Below the pieces are notes generated by a model, which saw nothing but the letters and a program-made list of their open reading frames with translations, did not search any database and was not told where the DNA came from. Below, piece after piece: positions 5,644-10,151 of a DNA stretch of 10,151 bases (positions are counted from its first letter, which is position 1; every line of letters begins with the position of its first letter). Location: NCBI GenBank assembly GCA_029940115.1, contig JAOZRQ010000224.1:1-10151 (forward strand), read 5' to 3'. A program made the position numbers and the translations under genes. This DNA comes from Desulfobacterales bacterium (GTDB lineage Bacteria > Desulfobacterota > Desulfobacteria > Desulfobacterales > 4be13).

Positions 5644-6081
5644 ATGCCGACAGACACCCAGACACTTAAGTCATTGGCCCTTTTTGCAGAGCTGACCCAT
5701 GAGGAACGGGAACAACTCGCCCCTTTGATGCATCCGATGAAGGTGGCCGAAGGGGAGCTCCTGACGCGAAGTGGCGACACCGCCAATACCTTTTATGTGA
5801 CCTTGTCAGGGAATTTCATGCTCTGTTTCAAGGATGATCGGGCCGTCACCCTCCACAACAAGGGGGATATCATGGGCTGGTCCACCGTGGTGACACCTTT
5901 CCAGTACAGGGGAACCTCAATGGCCCTGACGGACGGGGAGGTGTTGAGCATGTCGGGTCAGGAATTCCTGCGCCTGATTCAGGAAAACGCTGTCCTGAGC
6001 GAGAAGATCATGAAGAAAATCAATACGGTTGTCAAGGAGAGAATGCCTCTGGTCACAGGGGAAGGATATGATGAAGGATGA
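5644..6081 (+). CDS. Cyclic-nucleotide-binding-domain-like protein without output domain
   Basis: A 145-aa protein with a single cNMP-binding-type beta roll (about residues 8-125): LKSLALFAELTHEEREQLAP, GELLTRSGDTANTFYVTLSG, then the phosphate-binding cassette region GDIMGWSTVVTPFQYRGTSM (74-93), and a C-terminal helix. In cAMP binders the cassette has GE and RS/TA; here these are GW (78-79) and RGT (89-91), so cAMP binding is doubtful. There is no helix-turn-helix, so it is not a Crp/Fnr regulator as it stands; it may act as a small sensory partner. GGAAGGA at 5631-5637 precedes the ATG at ideal spacing. The last residues, YDEG, and the TGA come from a heptamer array, so the original C-terminus may have been replaced. 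Fold call firm, ligand unknown. Confidence 0.88.
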   Translation: MPTDTQTLKSLALFAELTHEEREQLAPLMHPMKVAEGELLTRSGDTANTFYVTLSGNFMLCFKDDRAVTLHNKGDIMGWSTVVTPFQYRGTSMALTDGEVLSMSGQEFLRLIQENAVLSEKIMKKINTVVKERMPLVTGEGYDEG

Positions 6082-6121
6082 AATATGAGGGATGAGGGAT
6101 GAGTGATGAAATATGAGGGAT
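6061..6121. repeat. Heptamer array at the 3' end of the cNMP-domain gene
   Basis: After GAAGGAT (6061-6067) and five extra bases, seven units follow from 6073: GAAGGAT, GAAATAT, GAGGGAT, GAGGGAT, GAGTGAT, GAAATAT and GAGGGAT. The unit order GAAAT(A/G)T-GAGGGAT matches the right end of the array at 4105-4139. The stop codon of the upstream gene (6079-6081) lies in the array. Confidence 0.85.
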
Positions 6122-6130
6122 GAATGAAAA

Positions 6131-6199
6131 GAAACCCGGCTTTTTCTTGCGGCCGGGAGGTCGGCCCGTTGGGAAAAAAGCCGGTTTTCTTGCCCGACT
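6131..6199 (-). mobile_element. Partial copy of the 122-bp element, reverse orientation
   Basis: On the minus strand the core reads in the same order as 2518-2589: segment A (AGTCGGG, 6193-6199), B (6173-6189), A' (CCCGGCC, 6151-6157) and B' (6131-6146). The CTGTGTACAGGAC ends are missing. A and A' pair with one G-T (G-U) wobble. B and B' pair with one mismatch. The copy lies between two heptamer arrays. Confidence 0.7.
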
Positions 6200-6300
6200 T
6201 TTTGATTACCTCTTGATGTATGACCTGAACAATGTTATGCCTCTGATAAATAAAATGGCGAAACTTACTGACTTTATTGGTGGAAATCATGCCACCCGTC
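6200..6300. other. Gap with no recognised feature
   Basis: Between the partial element and the next heptamer array, about 100 bases contain short open stretches in both directions, none with a family resemblance or a ribosome binding site. Confidence 0.5.
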
Positions 6301-6370
6301 GTTTCACGCATCACGTTTCACGCATCACGCATCACGTTTCACCCATCACGCATCACGTTTCACCCATCAA
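6301..6370. repeat. Ten-unit heptamer array (GTTTCAC/GCATCAC/CCATCAA)
   Basis: Ten 7-bp units in the order GTTTCAC, GCATCAC, GTTTCAC, GCATCAC, GCATCAC, GTTTCAC, CCATCAC, GCATCAC, GTTTCAC, CCATCAA end 18 bases before the AAGGAGG site of the oadG-like gene. The unit sequence differs from the GAAGGAT arrays, but the length and gene-edge position are alike. Confidence 0.92.
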
Positions 6371-6388
6371 CATTCCCTTAAAACAAAA

Positions 6389-6405
6389 AGGAGGTGTCTA
6401 ATTTG
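6389..6405 (+). promoter_or_regulatory. Consensus ribosome binding site selecting a TTG start
   Basis: AGGAGG at 6389-6394 lies eight bases before TTG 6403. It decides against the GTG at 6394-6396, which shares its last G. Confidence 0.8.
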
Positions 6406-6801
6406 ACTGGTTTGGAAGCAATAGCGCATCATAACGGCTGGGCCATCGCGGCGGTGGGCATATCCATTGTGTTTACCGGCCTCACCGTCCTTTCCATTAT
6501 CATCTCCCAGCTCCACAAGGTCCTGACTTTCTGGGACGAGCGGAAGACCCATTATGAACGATTGAAGGACCGGTGGCAAAAGGAGGAGCTTCCTGATTTT
6601 GCTCTGGCGCAGGACATCGAGGAATCTGCGCGTCAGTTCAGATTGCTGACCGACCGTTTGGGGGAGCATTTTCCGTTGCCAAAGCTTCTTGAGCTGGCTC
6701 AGAAATGCGGGTTGGCGCATCCGCATTCAGCAATGAATGACCTGCTCATCACCAAGCGCATCGTTCCTGATGGGAAAGGCTATTTCGTTTGGAACAAATA
6801 G
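6403..6801 (+). CDS. OadG-like gamma subunit of a sodium-translocating decarboxylase
   Basis: A 132-aa protein with one N-terminal transmembrane helix (about 12-38; NGWAIAAVGISIVFTGLTVL), the hallmark of OadG, which anchors and assembles the biotin-dependent Na+-pumping decarboxylase at the inner membrane. The rest is cytoplasmic: a charged helix (44-64), then LPDFALAQDIEESARQFRLL and a C-terminal part ending ITKRIVPDGKGYFVWNK. It lacks the Ala/Pro-rich linker seen in classic OadG; the C-terminal part looks like a small helical or winged fold of unknown role. I chose TTG 6403 because a full AAGGAGG (6388-6394) lies eight bases upstream; the in-frame GTG at 6394 lies within that site and is unlikely to start translation. 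oadB follows 179 bases later on the same strand, supporting the call. Confidence 0.85.
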   Translation: MTGLEAIAHHNGWAIAAVGISIVFTGLTVLSIIISQLHKVLTFWDERKTHYERLKDRWQKEELPDFALAQDIEESARQFRLLTDRLGEHFPLPKLLELAQKCGLAHPHSAMNDLLITKRIVPDGKGYFVWNK

Positions 6802-6874
6802 GTGGGAAGCCTTCAACTTTTACACATCCTTCAAAAAAGCCGGAGAGGAGTTCACGCTTTTCTGCCATTCCATG

Positions 6875-6910
6875 CAAGTTCAGATTCAAGTTTACGTTCA
6901 AGTTCACGAT
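6875..6910. repeat. Six-unit hexamer array between oadG and oadB
   Basis: CAAGTT, CAGATT, CAAGTT, TACGTT, CAAGTT and CACGAT follow with a 6-bp period in the 179-bp gap between the two pump genes. No gene or terminator is visible in this gap, so the two genes may still be co-transcribed. Confidence 0.7.
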
Positions 6911-6980
6911 ATAAAGTAAACTGAGAAATGAAGGATGCCAACTTTTAGCACTGTTTAAGGAGGAAAAGAAAAGGTGGCCT

Positions 6981-8126
6981 ATGGAAAACATAATTGACCT
7001 GCTGACAAAATTTGTGTCCAACACAGGCTTTGCCATGGCCGACTATCGTTATGTCATCATGATTGTGATCGGCATGATATTCATCTATCTCGGCATCGCA
7101 AAGCAGTATGAACCGCTTCTGCTGGTTCCCATCGGTTTCGGGATCCTGGTGGGAAACATCCCGGTGTTCAAGGGATTGGGACTCGGCATATATGAAAGCA
7201 ACAGTGTGTTGCATTATCTCTATTTCGGGGTGACAGCCGGTGTGTATCCGCCCCTGATCTTTCTCGGCATCGGTGCCATGACCGACTTTTCCACCATGCT
7301 CGCCCGGCCGTTGCTGATGTTGTTGGGCGCGGCGGCCCAGATGGGCATCTTTCTGACCTTTTTGGGCGCGCTTGCCTTGGGGTTTGCACCGAACGAGGCG
7401 GGGGCCATCGGGATCATCGGAGGCGCGGATGGACCCACCGCGATATTCCTGACGGCCAAACTCGCGCCGAATCTGATCGGCCCCATTGCGGTGGCCGCGT
7501 ATTCATACATGGCGCTGGTCCCGGTGATTCAGCCGCCGATCATGAAGCTTTTGACCAGCCGGGAGGAACGTCTGATACGGATGGAGGAGCCTCGGGTGGT
7601 GTCAAAACAGGAGAAGATCATTTTTCCGGTCGTCGGATTTCTGCTCTGCTGCTTCTTGGCACCTGCGGCGTTGCCCCTTCTTGGAATGCTCTTTTTCGGG
7701 AATCTGCTGAAAGAGGCGGTGGTCACGGAACGTCTGGCCGTGGCGGCCCGCTCCGCGATCATTGACAGCGTGACCATATTGCTCGGCCTGACAGTGGGTG
7801 CCAGCACCCAGGCAGATGTCTTTCTGAAATACGATTCGGTGCTCATCTTCGTGCTCGGGGCCGCCGCGTTTGGCGTTGCCACGGCATCGGGCGTGATCTT
7901 TGCAAAGATCATGAACCTCTTTCTGAAGGCAAAGATCAATCCGCTCCTCGGCGCGGCAGGAGTCTCTGCGGTTCCCGACTCCGCCCGGGTGGTCCAGCAT
8001 GTGGGACAGCAAGAGGATCCGACGAACTTCCTCCTCATGCATGCCATGGCACCGAATGTGTCCGGCGTCATCGGCTCGGCCATCGGCGCGGGAATACTCT
8101 GGAGCTTCATGGCGGATCGGATGTGA
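6981..8126 (+). CDS. oadB: Sodium ion-translocating decarboxylase subunit beta (OadB/GcdB/MmdB)
   Basis: A 381-aa integral membrane protein that carries Na+ outward while the carboxyl group on carboxybiotin is released as CO2, in oxaloacetate, methylmalonyl-CoA, glutaconyl-CoA or malonate decarboxylases. Visible family motifs are IGADF-like LGIGAMTDFSTMLARP (95-110), GGADGPTAIFLTAKLAP (148-163, with D150), AYSYMALVPVIQPPIMKLLT (173-192, with Y176) and the C-terminal APNVSGVIGSAIGAGIL (357-373, with N359 and S366). D150 and Y176 have the 26-residue spacing of the functional Asp203 and Tyr229 in Klebsiella OadB. The length is typical of the shorter GcdB/MmdB form. AAGGTGG (6971-6977) precedes the ATG closely and AAGGAGG lies further up (6957-6963). 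No alpha subunit or biotin carrier follows; the downstream DNA is repeats. The substrate is therefore unknown. Confidence 0.96.
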   Translation: MENIIDLLTKFVSNTGFAMADYRYVIMIVIGMIFIYLGIAKQYEPLLLVPIGFGILVGNIPVFKGLGLGIYESNSVLHYLYFGVTAGVYPPLIFLGIGAMTDFSTMLARPLLMLLGAAAQMGIFLTFLGALALGFAPNEAGAIGIIGGADGPTAIFLTAKLAPNLIGPIAVAAYSYMALVPVIQPPIMKLLTSREERLIRMEEPRVVSKQEKIIFPVVGFLLCCFLAPAALPLLGMLFFGNLLKEAVVTERLAVAARSAIIDSVTILLGLTVGASTQADVFLKYDSVLIFVLGAAAFGVATASGVIFAKIMNLFLKAKINPLLGAAGVSAVPDSARVVQHVGQQEDPTNFLLMHAMAPNVSGVIGSAIGAGILWSFMADRM

Positions 8127-8133
8127 TTCCTGG

Positions 8134-8287
8134 TACAGCAATTCATAAGTTCGTCACCCCTTCGGCTTCCGCCGAATTGCCAAATCCGGCGGCTCGGATC
8201 TGCCAATCGTTCGACTGAGCGTTCGACTGAGCTCACGCCGAAGTCCGAGCCGGGCGAGGGGGTACGAACTTACAAAGTGGTGTACTA
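8134..8287. mobile_element. Small inverted-repeat element, copy 1
   Basis: It begins TACAGCAATTCATAAG, then TTCGTCACCCC, and ends GGGGGTACGAACTTAC then AAAGTGGTGTA(CTA); the ends are imperfect inverted repeats of about 27 bp. The core contains ATTGCCAAATCCGGCGG (8176-8192) and TCGGATCTGCCAATCGT (8194-8210). It differs from copy 3 by about 24 extra bases with a repeated GTTCGACTGAG. It starts eight bases after the oadB stop and encodes nothing convincing. Confidence 0.8.
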
Positions 8288-8366
8288 ATTCATAAATTCG
8301 TCACCTCCGGATGGCCAAATGCGGCAATCCAAGTCGATCAGGGAGATGCATTTACAAGTTGATGTA
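8288..8366. mobile_element. Small inverted-repeat element, copy 2 (shortened)
   Basis: ATTCATAAATTCGTCACC at the left and ATTTACAAGTTGATGTA at the right match the ends of copies 1 and 3, but the first bases (TACAGCA) are missing and the core is short and diverged. It joins copy 1 at CTA and copy 3 at CTAG. Confidence 0.6.
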
Positions 8367-8501
8367 CTAGTACAGCAATTCATAAGTTCGTCACCCCTTC
8401 GGCTTCCGCCGAATTGCCAAATCCGGCGGCTCGGATCTGCCAATCGTTCGACTGAAGTCCGAGCCGGGCGAGGGGTACGAACTTACAAAGTGGTGTACTA
8501 G
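8367..8501. mobile_element. Small inverted-repeat element, copy 3, flanked by CTAG
   Basis: The element 8371-8497 is a close copy of 8134-8284 without its 24-bp internal insert. CTAG lies immediately on both sides (8367-8370 and 8498-8501), which could be a 4-bp target duplication. On the right follows CTAGTAAG twice (8498-8513). Confidence 0.78.
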
Positions 8502-8550
8502 TAAGCTAGTAAGTACTTGGCCATATATTTTCAGGTGTTTGCATATGAGG

Positions 8551-8629
8551 AACCGCAGATGAACGCAGACAGACGCAGATGCCTGCCTGCCGCGGACTCA
8601 TCCGCGTTCATCCGTGTCCATCCGCGGTT
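8551..8629. repeat. Imperfect 31-bp inverted repeat built of decamers
   Basis: Left arm 8551-8581 contains CGCAGATGAA, CGCAGACAGA and CGCAGATG with a 10-bp period; right arm 8599-8629 contains CATCCGCGTT, CATCCGTGTC and CATCCGCGGT. The arms are complementary with several mismatches around a GC-rich middle. Short open frames across it are low-complexity products of the repeat. Confidence 0.75.
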
Positions 8630-8682
8630 TGTGGAAGCTGTCTTCCCAAGAAAAAATCCCGGAAAACTTTTGGCCGGGTACT

Positions 8683-8786
8683 TACAGCAATTCATAAGTT
8701 CGTCACCCTCTGCTCCCGCCGGATTGCCAAATCCGGCGGCAATCTGAGGCGATCAAGGGGGTACGAATTTAAAAAGTGCTGTACTA
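8683..8786. mobile_element. Small inverted-repeat element, copy 4
   Basis: TACAGCAATTCATAAG, then TTCGTCACCC, and the right end GGGGGTACGAATTTAAAAAG then TGCTGTACTA show the same ends as copies 1 and 3. The core is shorter and forms a hairpin GCCGGAT-TGCCAA-ATCCGGC. CTAG follows on the right (8784-8787) but TACT precedes it, so no duplication is visible here. Confidence 0.75.
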
Positions 8787-8787
8787 G

Positions 8788-8919
8788 CTCGTTCCCACGC
8801 TTCTTCGCGTGGGAACCCTCGCTCACCTTCGTTCCCACTGCCATTAAATTAAAGAAACCCGGTTTCTCTCCCAGCATCACCTCATCAAAGGAGGGTCTCA
8901 CACAAAGCGTGGGAACGAG
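8788..8919. repeat. 132-bp segment bounded by a perfect 15-bp inverted repeat
   Basis: CTCGTTCCCACGCTT (8788-8802) and AAGCGTGGGAACGAG (8905-8919) are exact complements. Near the left end TTCCCACGC and GCGTGGGAA also form a small hairpin. The interior holds the palindrome AGAAACCCGGTTTCT (8853-8867), also present at 2331-2344 without its last base. I see no gene. Confidence 0.75.
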
Positions 8920-8939
8920 GTGATCGCCACCTTAGGGAT

Positions 8940-9106
8940 TGCACTTGGGGTGATGAAAATCTTGCCGATGTTCCCAAAGGCTGATCCCAGTTTTATTCCC
9001 CCGCATTTTGCAACCGGCTGATTTTCAAAGCAAAAAAATGGGGGGAACAAAAATGGGATCACAATCGGCAACTCTGTCTGTGACATTTTCATCAGCCCAG
9101 ATTGCA
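8940..9106. repeat. Imperfect inverted repeat spanning the start of the M23-like gene
   Basis: The left arm (8940-9011) resembles the complement of the right arm (9030-9106): matching blocks are TGATGAAAAT with ATTTTCATCA, TTGCCGAT with ATCGGCAA, GATCCCA with TGGGATC, and ATTCCCCCGCATTTTGC with GCAAAAAAATGGGGGGAAC. The spacer is 18 bp. The left arm read on the minus strand gives CGGIKLGSAFGNIGKIF, which resembles MGGTKMGSQSATLSVTF on the plus strand. Confidence 0.55.
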
Positions 9107-9805
9107 CCCGATGCGGGTTCGGATTTGCCAATCGTGGGAATATTGACCGAAGAACAGGAGCGGCAGACGACTCGGATTTACCAAAAGATGACAGGTCCAA
9201 ACCAAGCGGTGATGATTTCGGAAAAATTTCATCTTTTATCCTTCACCCTTCATCCTTTAAAAGAGATGGTGACCTGCAACCGTCTGTTTGAAAGTGGATT
9301 TGGGGAATGGCTCTTTTATCCGGGCATGTTATTCGACGCGCCTGAGAAATGGTGGGGAAAAGGGGGCCAACGTCCATCTCCCCATGAAGGCGTGGACATC
9401 TGTTTGTACAGAAACAAGGCGGGCCAAGAGGTCAGACTGGACGGGACCACCCGGATTCCAGCCATGCATGACGGGGAAGTGGTCAAGATTGAGGGTGACT
9501 TTCTGGGGAAATCGGTTTATATGCGCCATGATATCCGTAATGGCAACGGAGACCGGCTTTACACCATTTACGGACATACCCGGCCGGCTCACACCCTTCA
9601 TCCGGGAAGCGTGCTGAACAAAAGGGATGTTTTGGGAAGAATTTCCGAAGTTGAACGGAAAACAATTCTCTCCCATCTGCACATCACCGTTGCTTGGATA
9701 CCCGAGTCCTTTCCCCTCGAGAGGCTCAACTGGGCCACCCTTGGGGAGCGCAGAGAGGTGCGGCTTCTGGATCCATTATTAAGCTGTAAGCCATCTCCGG
9801 CCTGA
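9053..9805 (+). CDS. M23-family-like metallopeptidase domain protein
   Basis: From ATG 9053 the protein has 250 residues. Its C-terminal half matches the lysostaphin/M23 fold: HEGVDI (H111, D115), TTRIPAMHDGEVVKIEGDFL, KSVYMRH, YTIYGHT (H175), HPGSVLNKRDVLGRI and SHLHIT (H208, H210). H111, D115 and H210 match the zinc ligands of M23 peptidases, which cut peptidoglycan cross-links. No signal peptide is visible, so either it works inside the cell or the true N-terminus is lost. The start is uncertain: GGGGGGA lies six bases before ATG 9053; ATG 9038 and TTG 9008 are in frame, and ATG 9188 or 9212 are possible. The first 40 residues overlap the inverted repeat and a 17-bp word shared with the small elements. 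Heptamers encode residues 60-69. The stop lies at the start of a tandem repeat. Confidence 0.75.
   Translation: MGSQSATLSVTFSSAQIAPDAGSDLPIVGILTEEQERQTTRIYQKMTGPNQAVMISEKFHLLSFTLHPLKEMVTCNRLFESGFGEWLFYPGMLFDAPEKWWGKGGQRPSPHEGVDICLYRNKAGQEVRLDGTTRIPAMHDGEVVKIEGDFLGKSVYMRHDIRNGNGDRLYTIYGHTRPAHTLHPGSVLNKRDVLGRISEVERKTILSHLHITVAWIPESFPLERLNWATLGERREVRLLDPLLSCKPSPA
9230..9257. repeat. Four heptamers (CATCCTT family) inside the M23-like gene
   Basis: CATCTTT, TATCCTT, CACCCTT and CATCCTT run in phase and encode HLLSFTLHPL. The unit is the complement of the GAAGGAT unit at 4021-4146. Confidence 0.7.
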
Positions 9806-10023
9806 TCTTCGTTTAGACCATGTGGCTCGGCTTGGATTGGCAAATCCAAGCCATCCCGCCGGATTTGGCAATCTTCGTTTAGACCATGTGGCTCGGCTTG
9901 GATTGGCAAATCCAAGCCATCCCGCCGGATTTGGCAATCCCGGCGTGAGCAGAGTGGGTGACTGGCCGAAACGAAGATCAATGCCCATCTCCGAATAGGA
10001 ACCGGGATTGAAGCTTACAGCTT
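9781..10023. repeat. Inverted repeat enclosing the 66-bp tandem repeat
   Basis: AAGCTGTAAGC (9781-9791) is the exact complement of GCTTACAGCTT (10013-10023), and TGATCTTCGTTT (9803-9814) of AAACGAAGATCA (9969-9980). The outer pair overlaps the last codons of the M23-like gene and resembles the CTTACAG heptamers in rsmB. Confidence 0.65.
9805..9939. repeat. Perfect 66-bp tandem repeat
   Basis: Two identical units, 9805-9870 and 9871-9936 (identity continues to 9939), start at the last base of the M23-like stop codon. Each contains the 10-bp stem GGCTTGGATT/AATCCAAGCC with loop GGCA, and the word GCCGGATTTGGCAATC. The open stretches on the minus strand here are translations of the repeat. Confidence 0.95.
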
Positions 10024-10049
10024 TGAACGGGCGCATTTATAAGTTGGGG

Positions 10050-10151
10050 CTGTGTACAGGACAAAAAGTTGGAAAGGGCGATAAACCCGGCTTTTTTCCA
10101 AATGGGCCGACTCCCCAACTGCAAGAAAAAAGCCGGGTTTCTCTTTTTTTG
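10050..10151 (+). mobile_element. Copy of the 122-bp element, cut by the window end
   Basis: CTGTGTACAGGACAAAAAG starts the copy at 10050. Segment A is AGTTGG (10067-10072), A' CCAACT (10115-10120), and B/B' form a perfect 16-bp pair (10083-10098 and 10125-10140). The window stops in a T run that ends in G, just where TCCTGTACACAG should follow. Confidence 0.85.

Noticed and set aside
6394..6402. GTG start for the oadG-like gene
   Set aside because: The GTG begins within the last base of the AAGGAGG site, so the TTG at 6403 with proper spacing is preferred.
7529..8236. Long minus-strand frame of 235 codons opposite oadB
   Set aside because: It lies entirely antisense to the conserved OadB frame, runs into the repeat elements and has no recognisable domain.
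8319..8923. Small plus-strand frames (60-114 codons) between oadB and the M23-like gene
   Set aside because: They translate inverted-repeat elements and decamer repeats, have no ribosome binding sites and no family resemblance.
9598..10036. Minus-strand frames containing duplicated peptides such as CQIRRDGLDLPIQ
   Set aside because: The peptide duplication is just the 66-bp DNA tandem repeat; the frames also run antisense to the M23-like gene.

Overview
The window looks like chromosome from a large, repeat-rich Desulfobacterota genome, most likely a Desulfobacterales-type sulfate reducer. This is an inference from three things: a sodium-translocating decarboxylase OadG/OadB pair, a stand-alone Mrp/NuoN-type membrane subunit, and intergenic DNA crowded with heptamer arrays and small inverted-repeat elements. 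No 16S or other taxonomic marker is present, so the assignment is tentative.

Layout. 1-570: a frameshifted histidine-kinase tail, then a 147-bp inverted-repeat element flanked by CTAG. 568-2058 (minus): a 14-TM-type antiporter/complex I-like subunit standing alone, with a heptamer array just upstream of its ribosome binding site. 2132-2290 (minus): the N-terminal stub of a RecF/SMC-like AAA ATPase, keeping its Walker A. 2330-3180: a non-coding repeat field with three 23-bp hairpins, a 122-bp element with a 9-bp target duplication, a 127-bp tandem duplication and a nested stem structure. 3234-3653: a small hypothetical gene. 3779-3979: two tRNA-Ser genes (TGA and GCT) with a strong terminator. 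4138-5493: rsmB, whose start codon lies inside an 18-unit heptamer array. 5644-6081: a single-domain cyclic-nucleotide-binding-like protein. 6403-6801 and 6981-8126: oadG-like and oadB, the membrane part of a biotin-dependent Na+ pump. 8134-8930: four related small inverted-repeat elements plus other palindromes. 9053-9805: an M23-type zinc metallopeptidase-like protein. 9781-10151: a 66-bp perfect tandem repeat inside an inverted repeat, then a further copy of the 122-bp element running off the window.

The genes do not form one pathway. The two tRNA-Ser genes and rsmB serve translation; oadG/oadB and the antiporter-like subunit both couple ion movement across the inner membrane, but no carboxyltransferase, biotin carrier or sister antiporter subunits are present. 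The most striking property is how short repeats sit at gene edges and enter reading frames: heptamers supply the rsmB start codon, part of the rsmB C-terminus, the end of the cNMP-domain gene and an internal stretch of the M23 gene. The best candidate for something undescribed is the mobile element at 2503-2624 and its relatives at 6131-6199 and 10050-10151. It has an A-B-A'-B' arrangement of complementary segments, with a compensatory change between copies, which suggests selection on a folded RNA or DNA structure.
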